Positions 55,084 through 64,000 are shown, counted from the stretch's first letter. The stretch is 64,000 bases of DNA from Nocardioides coralli (GCF_019880385.1 NZ_CP082273.1:2480001-2544000); one strand, 5' to 3'. Made by a program: numbers and translations. Notes: generated by a model not told the origin, from the letters alone.

Positions 55084-57039
55084 GTGGGAGAACAGACGGA
55101 GACCACTGCGGCACGGCGTCTCGCGGTCGTCGTGCCGCTGGCGCTCGCCTTCACGGTCTTCAGCCTCGAGGTGATGCCGCCGGCCGACCAGCCCACCGAG
55201 ATGTGGGGCACCATGGCCGCCACCGTCATCTGGTCGACGGTCGTCTGGGACGGCCGCACCCGCCCGGGCCTCACACAGGCCGCACACGTCCTCGGGCAGC
55301 TCAGCCTCTTCCTCATGGTCGCCCTGGCCTTCGACTGGCCCCTCGCCGACGCGCTGTGGATGGGGGTGACGAACATCGGGGTCGGGGTCGGGCTGGTGGT
55401 GGTCTACGCCCGGCTGCGACGCGGGCACGGCTGGTCGCCGGCCACGGCGTCGGCAAACCTGACGCTGCTCGGCCTGGCTGCGGTCGCCGGCGTCCTCGTG
55501 GCACTCCTCGGTGGCTACCCCAACCTCGAGGCGGGCCAGATCGACCGGCTCACGCTGTGGTGGATCCTGCGCAACACCGTCTACGTCTACGTGGGCAGCG
55601 TCTGCTTCCTCGGGCTCTTCTTCAGCGGCCAGAGGTGGGTCGGCGAGGGCGTGCCCCGCTGGGTGGTCGGCGCCCTCGCCCCACTGGGCGCCGTCTGCCT
55701 CTGGGTCACCTACTACGACCCGGAGCTCCCGCTCACCTGGTTCCTGCTACTGCCGGCGGTCGTCGCGGGCAGCGTGCTGACGGTGCGAGGGGCGGCGCTC
55801 TACGCCCTCTGCGTCGCCCTCGGGGGTGCCCTCGCGACGCTCCACCCCATCAACCAGTGGGGCTACACCGGGATCATCCCCGGGTCGGTCATCATCGACC
55901 TGCTGCTGACCGCCTCCACCTTCATCACCCTCCACCTCGCCGTGCTGCGCGACCAGCGCGCGGCCGCGACCGACCTGCTGGAGCAGGAGCGGGCAGCCGC
56001 CGACGAGCAGGCCGAGCTGCTCCGGACCGTCTTCGAGTCGATGTCCGACGGGCTCGTGGTCCTCGACGACCAGCAGCGCGTGGTCCTCCACAACGTCGCC
56101 GCCCGCCAGCTGGTCGGACGCCGCATCCCCGTCGGGGTGCCGGTGGACTGGGTGACCCACTTCGGCCTGCGCAGCGGTGACGGCACCGACCTCTCCCTGC
56201 AGGACCTGACCGCGGACGCCGACGGGTCCTGGTCCGGGCAGCTCATGGTCGACAGCGACGGTCACCCGCGGGTCCTCGACGTCCGCTCGTGGCCCATGCA
56301 CGGGACGCCGGACCGCACCATCGTGCTCTTCTCGGACGTCACGGCCGAGCGCGACCGGCTCAGCGAGCTGACCGGCTTCGCCGGAGTGGTCGCCCACGAC
56401 CTGCGCAGTCCGCTGGCGAGTCTCCACGGCTGGCTCGAGCTCGCCGCCGACGCCGTCAGCGGACCGCGACCCGCGGGGGCGATGCTCTTCCTCGAGCGGG
56501 CCCAGCTCAACAGCCACCGCATGCTGCAGGTCATCGAGGACTGGCTGGCCTACACCGTCAACCGGGACGGTCTCCTCAACCGCAGCCAGGTGTGTCTCGA
56601 CGGCCTGCTGTCCGAGATCGTGGCCCCCTACTCCTCCCAGGACGCCGACTCCTCCCCCCTGTTCGAGCTCGACGCCCGCCACACGGTCGACGCCGACCGG
56701 ATGCTCACCCGCCAGCTGCTCGCCAACCTCATCGGCAACGCCGTCAAGTACACCCGGGACGGCGAGCGGCCCCACGTCCGGGTGTGCTCCCGGCCGGACG
56801 AGGAGGCGGGCTTCGTCCGCGTCGACGTCAGCGACCGGGGCATCGGCCTTCCGCCAGGGCAGGAGGAGCGGATCTTCGAGGAGTTCCACCGGGCCCCCGA
56901 GCACGCCCAGACCTTCGCCGGCACCGGCCTGGGCCTCTCGTTGTGCCGCCGCATCGTGAGTCGCCACGGGGGGCAGATCATGGCCCGCAACAACCCCGAG
57001 GGTGGGGCCACCTTCAGCTTCACCCTGCCGGCCGCCTGA
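55084..57039 (+). CDS. Membrane sensor histidine kinase with PAS domain
   Basis: This 651-aa protein has an N-terminal membrane sensor of about eight helices (MASE1-like, residues 12-300), a short coiled segment and a PAS domain (about 315-420: VFESMSDGLVVLDDQQRVVLHN). HisKA carries the phospho-accepting His438 in VVAHDLRSPLASLHG. HATPase_c follows with N box LLANLIGNAVKYTRDG, G1 VSDRGIGLPPG and G2 GTGLGLSLCRRI. No response regulator gene is adjacent, so it is an orphan here. It is divergent from the radical SAM gene. Confidence 0.92.
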   Translation: MGEQTETTAARRLAVVVPLALAFTVFSLEVMPPADQPTEMWGTMAATVIWSTVVWDGRTRPGLTQAAHVLGQLSLFLMVALAFDWPLADALWMGVTNIGVGVGLVVVYARLRRGHGWSPATASANLTLLGLAAVAGVLVALLGGYPNLEAGQIDRLTLWWILRNTVYVYVGSVCFLGLFFSGQRWVGEGVPRWVVGALAPLGAVCLWVTYYDPELPLTWFLLLPAVVAGSVLTVRGAALYALCVALGGALATLHPINQWGYTGIIPGSVIIDLLLTASTFITLHLAVLRDQRAAATDLLEQERAAADEQAELLRTVFESMSDGLVVLDDQQRVVLHNVAARQLVGRRIPVGVPVDWVTHFGLRSGDGTDLSLQDLTADADGSWSGQLMVDSDGHPRVLDVRSWPMHGTPDRTIVLFSDVTAERDRLSELTGFAGVVAHDLRSPLASLHGWLELAADAVSGPRPAGAMLFLERAQLNSHRMLQVIEDWLAYTVNRDGLLNRSQVCLDGLLSEIVAPYSSQDADSSPLFELDARHTVDADRMLTRQLLANLIGNAVKYTRDGERPHVRVCSRPDEEAGFVRVDVSDRGIGLPPGQEERIFEEFHRAPEHAQTFAGTGLGLSLCRRIVSRHGGQIMARNNPEGGATFSFTLPAA

Positions 57040-57077
57040 GCCGGCGACTCCCGGACCGGACCCTTGCCGTCCTCCCC

Positions 57078-57091
57078 TAGGGTTCTGGGCA
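57078..57091 (+). promoter_or_regulatory. Leaderless -10 element for the antiporter gene
   Basis: TAGGGT (57078-57083) and 7 nt precede the ATG at 57091. The 10-nt context CCTAGGGTTC is identical to that at cobQ. No -35 or Shine-Dalgarno is seen. Confidence 0.5.
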
Positions 57092-58197
57092 TGCTGGGGG
57101 CGAGGGTCGGGAACCGGATCTCCTGGACGACCGCCGTCCCGGTGCTGGCCATGCTCGCCCTGGTGGCGACCTGGGGACGCAAGCCCGGCGATGTCGTCCT
57201 CGCGCTGGTGGGGCTGCTGCTCGGCGGCGCGGTCCTGGCGGCCGTGCACCACGCCGAGGTCGTGGCCCACCGCGTGGGCGAGCCGTTCGGCTCGCTGGTC
57301 CTGGCGGTGGCCGTCACCGTGATCGAGGTCGCGCTGATCGTCACGTTGATGATCACCTCGACATCCGACACCAGCGGGCTGGCCCGCGACACCGTCTTCG
57401 CGGCGGTGATGATCTCGATCAACGGCATCGCCGGCCTCTCGATCCTCGTCAGCGCCCTGCGCAACCGGTTGGCCGTGTTCAACCCCGAGGGGACGGGCTC
57501 GGCGCTGGCGACCGTCGTCACCCTCGCCACGCTGTGCCTGGTGCTCCCCCGCTTCACCACGAGCGAGCCCGGCCCGGAGTTCTCACCCGGCCAGCTCGCC
57601 TTCGCCGCCGTGGCCTCCACAGCCCTCTACCTGATGTTCGTCTTCACCCAGACCATCGCCCACCGCGACTTCTTCCTGCCCGTGGAGGAGGGCGGCACGG
57701 CGGTCGACGAGGATCACGACGGTCACGCGGACCCACCCTCGAACACCATGGCGCTGCGCAGTCTCGGCCTGCTCCTGGTGTCCCTGGTGGCCGTGGTGGG
57801 GCTGGCCAAGGTCGAGTCGGTGGCGATCGAGCGGGCGGTGGCGGCACTCGGCTTCCCCGCCGCGTTCGTCGGCGTCGTGATCGCGTTCGTCGTGCTGCTG
57901 CCCGAGTCCATCGCTGCCGTCAGGGCAGCACGTCGGGACCGCACCCAGATCAGTCTCAACCTGGCGTTCGGTTCTGCCGGTGCGGCCATCGGACTCACCA
58001 TCCCCACGATCGCCATCGCCTCGATCTGGCTCGAGGGGCCGCTGGCCCTCGGTCTCGGCCAGACGCAGATCGTGCTTCTCGTGGTGACGGCGTTCGTCGC
58101 TGTCCTGACGGTGGTCCCCGGACGCGCCAAGCCGCTCGCCGGCGGGCTCCACCTGGCGCTGCTGGCGGCCTTCGTGTTCCTCTCGATCCGGCCCTGA
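57091..58197 (+). CDS. Calcium/proton (cation) antiporter, CaCA/ChaA-like
   Basis: This 368-aa membrane protein has two homologous halves of the sodium/calcium exchanger family. The acidic repeat motifs are VTVIEVALIVTLMI in the first half and VLLPESIAAVRAARRDR in the second. An acidic, His-containing loop (VDEDHDGHADPP) separates the halves. ChaA-type members expel Ca2+ (and Na+ or K+ at high pH) against protons. The leaderless -10 box fixes the ATG at 57091. Confidence 0.9.
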   Translation: MLGARVGNRISWTTAVPVLAMLALVATWGRKPGDVVLALVGLLLGGAVLAAVHHAEVVAHRVGEPFGSLVLAVAVTVIEVALIVTLMITSTSDTSGLARDTVFAAVMISINGIAGLSILVSALRNRLAVFNPEGTGSALATVVTLATLCLVLPRFTTSEPGPEFSPGQLAFAAVASTALYLMFVFTQTIAHRDFFLPVEEGGTAVDEDHDGHADPPSNTMALRSLGLLLVSLVAVVGLAKVESVAIERAVAALGFPAAFVGVVIAFVVLLPESIAAVRAARRDRTQISLNLAFGSAGAAIGLTIPTIAIASIWLEGPLALGLGQTQIVLLVVTAFVAVLTVVPGRAKPLAGGLHLALLAAFVFLSIRP

Positions 58198-58206
58198 GCG
58201 GGCGCC

Positions 58207-59124
58207 TCAGCCCTTGACGTAGGAGAGCTTCTCGCAGACCCGCCCGTCCCGGAGCCGCAGCACGTCGACACCACGCACGTGGCCGGGGGCGCCGTCGGCC
58301 TCCGTCCAGTCGAAGCGCCACCGCAGCACTCCCCGGTCGCCGTGGACGAACGACTCCTCCTCGGTGAAGGTCGCCTCGGCCGTGGTCGCGAACAGGTCCT
58401 CCCAGACCCCGCGCACGGCTTCCTCACCCTCGTGACGGATGCCGTCAGGAGCCGGGCCGGTCGCCTCGAAGACGCAGTCGTCGGTCATCAGCGCCATGAT
58501 CGCGGGTACGTCGCCACGGCCGAACGCAGCCGAGAACTGCGCCAGCGCCGCGTGGGTCGGACCCCACGCCGGGTCACGACCGAACGCGGAGAGCAGCTGG
58601 GCCTGCGGGTCGTCCCGGGCGCCCGCACGCGGTGCGATCACCCCCGCCTGCCGATACAGCTCCTCCCGCTCCGCGAACCACGCCCCCACCTCGTGGACCA
58701 GGGCCGGGTCGAGCCGGCGGTCGGCCCCGGTCGCGACGGCGAGGTCCCAGCCGTGGACCAGGTGGTCGGCGGCGAGCTGACGGACGTACTCGTCCATGCG
58801 CTCCTCCCCGTAGGACAGGTGGACCGTGCCGCCGCCCGGCAGCGTCTCCGCGACCGCGAGCACGGCCTCCTGCGCGGCCCGGAGGGCGCTGTCGATCGGG
58901 TCGTCCCCGAGGAGGTCGCCGTCGAGCCGGTCGCCCACCTCCTCGATCGTCCTCCCGTGCATGAGCGGGGCGGTCCAGCGGTCCTCGCCCGTGACGTGGT
59001 TGACGAGGTCGTGGACGGTCCACTCCGTGCACGGCGTGGGGTCCTGCCACTGGTCGGGCTTCACGGCGTTGACGTGGTCGGCCCAGCTCTCGACGGTCCG
59101 GTGGTAGAGCGTGTTGAGGTCCAT
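58207..59124 (-). CDS. MDMPI/DinB-type metal-binding protein fused to a SnoaL-like domain
   Basis: This 305-aa protein has an N-terminal maleylpyruvate-isomerase-type (TIGR03086-like) four-helix domain (about 5-185). Candidate metal His residues are in VHDLVNHVTGED and AADHLVHGWDLA. A SnoaL/NTF2-like domain (about 190-303) contains FSAAFGRGDVPAIMALMTDDCVFEATGPAP and a C-terminal DVLRLRDGRVCEKLSYVKG. MDMPI proteins are often mycothiol-dependent, which fits an actinobacterium. The specific reaction is unknown. It starts 1 bp after the kinase-like gene. Confidence 0.85.
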   Translation of the reverse strand: MDLNTLYHRTVESWADHVNAVKPDQWQDPTPCTEWTVHDLVNHVTGEDRWTAPLMHGRTIEEVGDRLDGDLLGDDPIDSALRAAQEAVLAVAETLPGGGTVHLSYGEERMDEYVRQLAADHLVHGWDLAVATGADRRLDPALVHEVGAWFAEREELYRQAGVIAPRAGARDDPQAQLLSAFGRDPAWGPTHAALAQFSAAFGRGDVPAIMALMTDDCVFEATGPAPDGIRHEGEEAVRGVWEDLFATTAEATFTEEESFVHGDRGVLRWRFDWTEADGAPGHVRGVDVLRLRDGRVCEKLSYVKG

Positions 59125-59125
59125 C

Positions 59126-60103
59126 TCAGGCGACTCCTGACTCGAAGGCCGCCGCGGCCTGGTGCAGCCACCAGCCGAGGTTGACCCGTTCTCGTTCCCT
59201 GACGTGGGGGGTGGGGTGCTCGACGATGTCGAGCGCCTTGTTCCAGCCGAGCCAGACCAGCCCGGCCAGCAGCCCGAGCCGCATCGCGTCCGCGTCGTAC
59301 GCCGCGCCCATGACCTCGCGGTAGCGCCGAACCAGCTCGTCGAGGCCGCCGTCCATCACGTGGGCGCAGCCGGCGAGCAACCGCCCGACGTCGATCTCTG
59401 CCGGGCCCACGGTCGTCATGCCCCAGTCGAGGAGGGTCACGGTTCCGGGCCGGTCGCTCTCCAGCGCGAGGTTCACGATCGACAGGTCGCCGTGCAGCAG
59501 GGCCGGCGGGTGCTGGGCGCACGCCGCGACCAGTGGCGCGGTGTCGTGGGCGAGCGCCATGACCCGGTCACCCACGTCCCCGGGCGCGACCTCGGGCCAG
59601 TGGGCCCAGCCCCGGAGGGCGAGGTCGATCAGGCCGGCGCCCGCCAGGCGCTGCAACCGCGGTACCTCGAAGACGCCCAGCACCTCCCGTAGCGGGGTCA
59701 GCACACCCGGGTCCGCCGCGAGCGGGGTGGCATGCAGCTGCGCCGCCGCCCGGAACACCGTGCGCGACTGCATCGCGGACACCCGTGAGTGCCAGCCCAG
59801 CACGGCTGCTCCGAGGTCGCGCATGACCACGACGCCGAGGCCGTCGTCGTCGTACCAGGCGTCGAGGATCGCGTGGTGGACGAGCGGCGGCAGCGCGTGC
59901 AGCAGACCGCTCTCGAAGACCGCCACCTCGCGGCCCCGCTCGTCGCCCAGCATCCGCATCACGAGGTCGCGGTCGGGGTCGTAGCGCTTGACCACCACGG
60001 TCGAGCCGTCTGCGAGCACGACCCGGTCGAGGGTGGCTCCCGAGCGGCCGTCCTCACCCAGTGGCGTGCGCTCCAGCGCGGCGTCCAGCACCGCACGGTC
60101 CAT
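59126..60103 (-). CDS. Aminoglycoside phosphotransferase (APH)-family kinase
   Basis: This 325-aa protein has an APH/choline-kinase fold: a beta-rich ATP lobe with the Lys in VVVKRYDPD, the catalytic loop LLHGDLSIVN and the metal-binding DWGMTTVGPAEIDVGR. The family phosphorylates many small molecules, and resistance should not be assumed. The ATG at 60103 is preferred over open upstream codons because the kinase fold begins shortly after it. It probably forms a two-gene unit with the MDMPI-SnoaL gene. Confidence 0.85.
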   Translation of the reverse strand: MDRAVLDAALERTPLGEDGRSGATLDRVVLADGSTVVVKRYDPDRDLVMRMLGDERGREVAVFESGLLHALPPLVHHAILDAWYDDDGLGVVVMRDLGAAVLGWHSRVSAMQSRTVFRAAAQLHATPLAADPGVLTPLREVLGVFEVPRLQRLAGAGLIDLALRGWAHWPEVAPGDVGDRVMALAHDTAPLVAACAQHPPALLHGDLSIVNLALESDRPGTVTLLDWGMTTVGPAEIDVGRLLAGCAHVMDGGLDELVRRYREVMGAAYDADAMRLGLLAGLVWLGWNKALDIVEHPTPHVRERERVNLGWWLHQAAAAFESGVA

Positions 60104-60156
60104 GGCCCCATGGTGCTCCTGGTTCCCCCGCCGGGCCAGACCCGTCCGGGGGATCT

Positions 60157-61344
60157 TCACCGCCGGACGAGCACCCGCTGCTGGGCCACGAGGCGGGCTG
60201 CCGGGGAGACTGCCGACCGCAGGTGGATGTTCTGGAGCAGGCCGACGGCGAGCAGACCTGCGAACATCGAGCTGCCCCCGTAGGACACGAACGGCAGGGG
60301 TACGCCGGTGACCGGCATGATCCCCAGGCACATGCCGATGTTCTGGAACGCCTGGAAACCCAGCCAGCAGGCGATGCCCGCGGCTGCGATCCGGCCGAAG
60401 GTGTCCTCAGCCCGTGCGGCGATGACCAGCGCCCGCCAGATGACGACCGCGAGCAACGCGATGACCAGCCCCGCGCCCAGCAGGCCGAGCTCCTCGCCCG
60501 CCACGGTGAACACGAAGTCGGTGTGCTGCTCGGGGACGAACCCGGAGCGGGTCTGGGACCCGTCGAAGAGCCCCTGCCCGAAGAGACCCCCGTTGCCGAC
60601 GGCGATCCTGGCCTGCTCGGTGTTGTAGCCGGCGCCGCGGGGGTCCAGGTCCGGATTGGTGAAGGCCAGGAACCGGTCGACCTGGTAGGCCTTGAGCATC
60701 CCGCCGGCCACGGCGGCGGTCGCCGCGACGACCCCGCCCGCCAGCAGCAGGCTGAGCCAGCGGCGCGGCGTACCGGCGGCGGCGAGCACGCCGAAGACGG
60801 TGGCGGTGAGGACCAGCATCGTCCCGAGGTCGGGCTGCAGCAGGATCAGCACCGCAGGGAGACCCGCGATCAGGAGCATCAGGCTGACGTCGATCCAGTC
60901 GACCGTGCGGTGCCGCCTGCCCTCCGCACGCTCCGCGACGACGAGCGCCATCCCGATGACGACCGCCAGCTTGGCCAGCTCGGCCGGCTGGATGGACAGC
61001 CCGGCCAGCTGGATCCACGACCGGGACCCGTTGATGGTGACCCCGTTGGTCAGCACCAGGACCAGCCCGCCGACCGAGACCAGGTAGGCCACCGGCGCCA
61101 GGATCCGCACCCACCGGTGGTCGGTGGCCAGCACCAGGACCATGAGGACCAGGCCCACCGCGATGTTGACCAGCTGCTTGCGCAGGTAGGCCGCCGCATC
61201 GCCGCCGGTGAGGTCGAGCCGGGCCGAGGTCGCCGACCACACCAGCAGCGTCCCGAGGACCAGCAGGGCGGCCACGGCCGACATCAGCAGCCAGTCGAGA
61301 CCGGGCACGCGCAGGGTCGCGCTGCCCCGACCCCGGCCGGTCAT
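60157..61344 (-). CDS. rodA: Rod-shape SEDS peptidoglycan polymerase
   Basis: This 395-aa SEDS family protein has about ten membrane helices. Landmarks are GSRSWIQLAGLSIQPAELAKL, LLQPDLGTMLVL (with the key Asp), YNTEQARIAVGNGGLFGQG, PEQHTDFVFTVAGEE and the C-terminal PFVSYGGSSMFA. It polymerises lipid II with its partner PBP2 in cell elongation. Its ATG overlaps the mrdA stop (ATGA), linking it to PBP2 and so supporting rodA rather than ftsW. Confidence 0.95.
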   Translation of the reverse strand: MTGRGRGSATLRVPGLDWLLMSAVAALLVLGTLLVWSATSARLDLTGGDAAAYLRKQLVNIAVGLVLMVLVLATDHRWVRILAPVAYLVSVGGLVLVLTNGVTINGSRSWIQLAGLSIQPAELAKLAVVIGMALVVAERAEGRRHRTVDWIDVSLMLLIAGLPAVLILLQPDLGTMLVLTATVFGVLAAAGTPRRWLSLLLAGGVVAATAAVAGGMLKAYQVDRFLAFTNPDLDPRGAGYNTEQARIAVGNGGLFGQGLFDGSQTRSGFVPEQHTDFVFTVAGEELGLLGAGLVIALLAVVIWRALVIAARAEDTFGRIAAAGIACWLGFQAFQNIGMCLGIMPVTGVPLPFVSYGGSSMFAGLLAVGLLQNIHLRSAVSPAARLVAQQRVLVRR

Positions 61345-63461
61345 CGCCGGCTCCGGGGCGGGATGATCGAGCCGTCGCGCTGGAAGCTCGGGAGGGCGTC
61401 GGGCGCGACCACCCCCGGGACCGCCGCCCGGTCGGCCCGGACCTCGAGCCCCTCGACGCCGTAGAGCGCCTCCCAGATCCTGCGGAGGGCCGGACCCGAC
61501 GTGCCGGAGCCGGTGCCTCCCTGGCTGACCATCATCACCACGACGTAGTCGTCGGTGTAGGAGGCCACCCACGAGGTCGACTGCTTGCCGTAGACCTCGG
61601 CGGACCCGGTCTTCGAGCGGATGACCACCTTGTCGTGCGGGAAGCCGACGAGCCGCCAGCTCATCGTGCCGCGGGTGCTGACCCCCTTCAGCGCGGTGTC
61701 GATGTAGGACAGCACCTCGCGGGGCAGCCCCACGGTGCCGACCTTGCGGGGCCGGAACCGCTCGAGCACCGTGCCGTCGGGGCTCACGATCGCCTTGGCG
61801 ATCTGCGGCGCGTGGAGCACGCCCCCGTTGCCGAGCGCGGCGTAGCCGCGGGCCAGCTGGAGCGGGGTGACGATGGTGTCGCCCTGGCCGATCGCGAAGT
61901 TGACGGCGTCGCCGGCGCGGTAGGCGTAACCCTCGATGCAGAACTCGCGGGCGAACTTGTAGACGAAGTCGCTGGTCTCCTGGTCCTGCGGCTTGGCGGC
62001 GATCCCGCAGTAGTAGTCCTTCATCTGCTTCCAGTAGCCGCGCTTCCAGCGCCGGTCGGCGATCCGGCCGGATGCCTCGCCGGGCAGGTCGATCCCGGTC
62101 TCGGCGCCGAAGCCGAAGGTCTTGGCCTCCTCGACCAGCGGGTCGCGGGCCGTGACGTCGTCGACGTCGGAGCCGTACTTCGCCCAGTAGTTGAAGCCGA
62201 TCCGGTAGAAGAAGGTGTTGCAGGAGACCTCGAGCGCGCGGTCGAACCCGATGGACCCGTAGGCACCGGACTCGTAGTTCTTGAACACCCGGTTGCCGAC
62301 CTGGAAGCCGGAGGAGCAGTCCAACCGGCTCGCCGGGGAGTAGCCGTGGGTCAGCGCCCCGGCGGTCATGAACGGCTTCCACGTCGAGCCCGGGGCGAAC
62401 TGGCCCTGGGTGGCGCGGCCGAGCAGCGGCGTACCGGCCTTCTCGGAGTAGAGGTGGGCCAGCTGCTTCTTGGTGATGCCGCCGACCCAGACCTCGGGGT
62501 CGTACGTCGGCTGGCTGGCCATCGCCACGACCCGGCCGGTCTGCGTCTCGAGGACGACGGCTGCGCCGGCGTCGGCGACGTAGTTGCGGCCCGTGACCGT
62601 GTCGCGGGTCTGGCGCGCGGTGCGGATCGTCTGCGCGAGCTGCTTCTCGACCACGCCCTGGACCTTGGCATCGAGGGAGGTGACGAGCGTGTCACCGGGC
62701 TGGCCCGGGATCTCCTGCTCCTCCCCCAGCACCCGGCCCATGGAGTCGACGGCCACCCGCTGGTAGCCGGGCATCCCGCGCAGCCACACGTCGTACTGCT
62801 TCTCCACCCCGGCGCGCCCGACCGCCGAGGCGCCGTTGAGGGAGCGGTCGCCGTTGTCACGCGCCTGGTCGTACTCCTCCTCGGTGATGGGGCTGAGGTA
62901 GCCCAGCAGGTGGGCGGCGTTGATCCCGAAGGGTCGCGGGTAGGCGCGGACGCTCTGCTGCTCCGCGATGACCGCGGGGTGGTCCTCCGGCTGCTCGAGG
63001 ATCCGCAGCGCGACCTGCTTCGGCACGTCGTGGGCGATCGGGACCGGCTGGTAGGGCGAGCCGTTCCAGCACACGCCCGGCACGCTGCCCTCGAAGCCGC
63101 AGGTCACCAGCTTCTTGCGGATGCGGGAGGGGGGCTGGTCGACGGTCGAGCCGATCCGCTGGAGCAGCCGCTGCTGCTGCGACTCCGTGAGCCGCTCCAG
63201 CAGGGTGCGGTCGATCGAGACGACCCACGACATCCGGTTGGCGACCAGCGGGCGGCCCTGGGCGTCGACGATCAGCCCGCGCTGCGGCTGCACGACGATC
63301 TCGCGCACCGACTGGTCGGCTGCCTGGGCGGTGTACTGCTCGCCGCTGACCACCTGCAGGTAGTAGAGGCGGACGAACAGCGTCGCGAACAGCGAGAACA
63401 CCAGCGCCTGGATCACCACCAGGCGCAGGCGGCTGCGGGTGTCGGCGCTGGTGGCCGACAT
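61341..63461 (-). CDS. mrdA: Penicillin-binding protein 2 (class B transpeptidase)
   Basis: This 706-aa bitopic protein has a membrane anchor (about 14-34), a pedestal/dimerisation domain (about 50-260) and a transpeptidase domain (about 310-660). The transpeptidase has the active-site Ser359 in GSTWKPF, the SCN motif in LEVSCNTFFYR and KTGSAE. It crosslinks peptidoglycan together with RodA in elongation. Its ATG shares one base with the mreD stop (TGATG). Residues QTRDTVTGRNYVADAG form a small insertion typical of actinobacterial PBP2. Confidence 0.95.
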   Translation of the reverse strand: MSATSADTRSRLRLVVIQALVFSLFATLFVRLYYLQVVSGEQYTAQAADQSVREIVVQPQRGLIVDAQGRPLVANRMSWVVSIDRTLLERLTESQQQRLLQRIGSTVDQPPSRIRKKLVTCGFEGSVPGVCWNGSPYQPVPIAHDVPKQVALRILEQPEDHPAVIAEQQSVRAYPRPFGINAAHLLGYLSPITEEEYDQARDNGDRSLNGASAVGRAGVEKQYDVWLRGMPGYQRVAVDSMGRVLGEEQEIPGQPGDTLVTSLDAKVQGVVEKQLAQTIRTARQTRDTVTGRNYVADAGAAVVLETQTGRVVAMASQPTYDPEVWVGGITKKQLAHLYSEKAGTPLLGRATQGQFAPGSTWKPFMTAGALTHGYSPASRLDCSSGFQVGNRVFKNYESGAYGSIGFDRALEVSCNTFFYRIGFNYWAKYGSDVDDVTARDPLVEEAKTFGFGAETGIDLPGEASGRIADRRWKRGYWKQMKDYYCGIAAKPQDQETSDFVYKFAREFCIEGYAYRAGDAVNFAIGQGDTIVTPLQLARGYAALGNGGVLHAPQIAKAIVSPDGTVLERFRPRKVGTVGLPREVLSYIDTALKGVSTRGTMSWRLVGFPHDKVVIRSKTGSAEVYGKQSTSWVASYTDDYVVVMMVSQGGTGSGTSGPALRRIWEALYGVEGLEVRADRAAVPGVVAPDALPSFQRDGSIIPPRSRR

Positions 63462-63973
63462 CAGGCGGCGACCCGTTCGGGCTCGATCCGCCGGAACATG
63501 CCCATCAGCGGCGGCAGCACGAACGGCGTCAGCAGCACGTCCCAGAGCACCGCCACCAGGATCACCTGCAGCAGCGTGCCGACCTCGAACCCGGGAGCCT
63601 CGAGCAGCGTCCCGGTCAGGGCGAAGACGGACGTGCCGACGAACGAGGACACCGCGACCGTGGCGACCACCGCGGTCGCGGTCGGGCGCTGCTCCTGGTG
63701 GACCCGGCCGGCGACGTACCCGACGAGGACGAGGGCCAGTGCCCACTGACCGGCGACGTGGTCGGCCGGTGGCGCGAGGTCGAGGGCGACTCCGGCGACG
63801 AATCCGACGACGGCGGCGAACTGGGCGCCGCGGACCAGCGCGGCCGCGACCACCACCAGCAGCACCAGGTTGGGCACGATGCCCTGCCAGGCGACGTGCG
63901 GGAAGACGGTCACCTGCAGCACCAGCGCGACGACGACCGCTGCCAGCGCCACCCCGGCCCGGACGAGGGTCAT
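63461..63973 (-). CDS. mreD: Rod shape-determining protein MreD
   Basis: This 170-aa membrane protein has about five hydrophobic helices, with VFPHVAWQGIVPNLVLLVVVAAA near the start and LLTPFVLPPLMGMFRRIEP near the end, as in MreD. It forms part of the elongasome with MreC, PBP2 and RodA. The position mreC-mreD-mrdA-rodA supports the call, because the primary sequence is poorly conserved. Its ATG overlaps the mreC stop. Confidence 0.88.
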   Translation of the reverse strand: MTLVRAGVALAAVVVALVLQVTVFPHVAWQGIVPNLVLLVVVAAALVRGAQFAAVVGFVAGVALDLAPPADHVAGQWALALVLVGYVAGRVHQEQRPTATAVVATVAVSSFVGTSVFALTGTLLEAPGFEVGTLLQVILVAVLWDVLLTPFVLPPLMGMFRRIEPERVAA

Positions 63974-64000
63974 CGCAGGCTCCCGTCGGCCTCGACCACG
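63970..64000 (-). CDS. mreC: C-terminal tail of MreC (partial, cut by window edge)
   Basis: The last nine codons (VVEADGSLR) and the TGA stop are visible, overlapping the mreD ATG as ATGA. The identity rests on the reading frame, the overlap style of this operon and the usual mreC-mreD order. The rest lies right of the window. Confidence 0.55.
   Translation of the reverse strand, partial: VVEADGSLR

Noticed and set aside
59126..60103. Aminoglycoside resistance gene
   Set aside because: Only the broad APH kinase fold is supported; many such proteins act on other metabolites and nothing nearby suggests resistance.

Overview
The window looks like chromosomal DNA of a very high-GC actinobacterium, most likely Nocardioides or a close relative in the Nocardioidaceae (inference). 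The evidence is near-total G/C at third codon positions, frequent GTG starts, operons stitched together by ATGA or GTGA stop/start overlaps, many leaderless-looking gene starts, and the actinobacterial orders RNase E-rplU-rpmA-obgE-proB and mreD-mrdA-rodA. I see no prophage, insertion sequence, CRISPR array, rRNA or tRNA. Almost all of it is core or semi-core genome.

Layout. 1-160 holds a leaderless 13-codon leader peptide and an attenuator-type terminator reading leftward out of the window, probably in front of ilvB. 262-4860 is a leftward operon ilvD-kynU-LD-carboxypeptidase-GNAT. 4979-10573 holds an S26-like protein, an SRPBCC protein, a Tat-exported PhoD phosphatase, a BNR-repeat protein and a DrrAB-type ABC exporter. 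10701-13589 runs rightward: an EamA transporter, an alpha/beta hydrolase and a PQQ-type sugar dehydrogenase lipoprotein. 13635-19167 is a cobalamin module, riboswitch-btuF-btuC-btuD-cobU-cobT-cobS, with cobQ divergent (19208-20701). It covers corrinoid uptake and nucleotide-loop assembly but not ring synthesis.

20725-22592 is a divergent LuxR regulator/hemerythrin pair. It is followed by a 32-bp repeat array of two facing arms and by gatCAB (22876-26212). 26426-28764 encodes a GAF-SpoIIE/PP2C phosphatase overlapped by a cobalamin-binding protein that carries the residue pattern of CarH-type B12 photoreceptors but has no DNA-binding domain. This is the strongest candidate for an undescribed signalling pair. 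28840-35464 holds an acyltransferase-SGNH protein, ligA, a small hydrolase and a secreted CocE/X-Pro-type peptidase. A structured 338-bp gap follows.

35803-39064 is the leftward operon iscS-mnmA-short MetE-like protein (cysteine desulfurase, tRNA 2-thiolation, candidate methionine synthase). 39120-46180 carries rne, rplU, rpmA, obgE and proB, all leftward. The two radical-SAM partners usually found beside rne are here separated (46526-47218 and 52971-54926) by about 5.7 kb of accessory genes: a subtilase, a winged-helix protein, a secreted endonuclease/exonuclease/phosphatase protein, a CrtA-like protein and an unknown partner. 55084-60103 holds a membrane histidine kinase, a calcium/proton antiporter, an MDMPI-SnoaL fusion and an aminoglycoside-phosphotransferase-like kinase. 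The right end is the cell-elongation operon mreC(tail)-mreD-mrdA-rodA.

All calls come from reading the sequence and recalling families. No database search was run.
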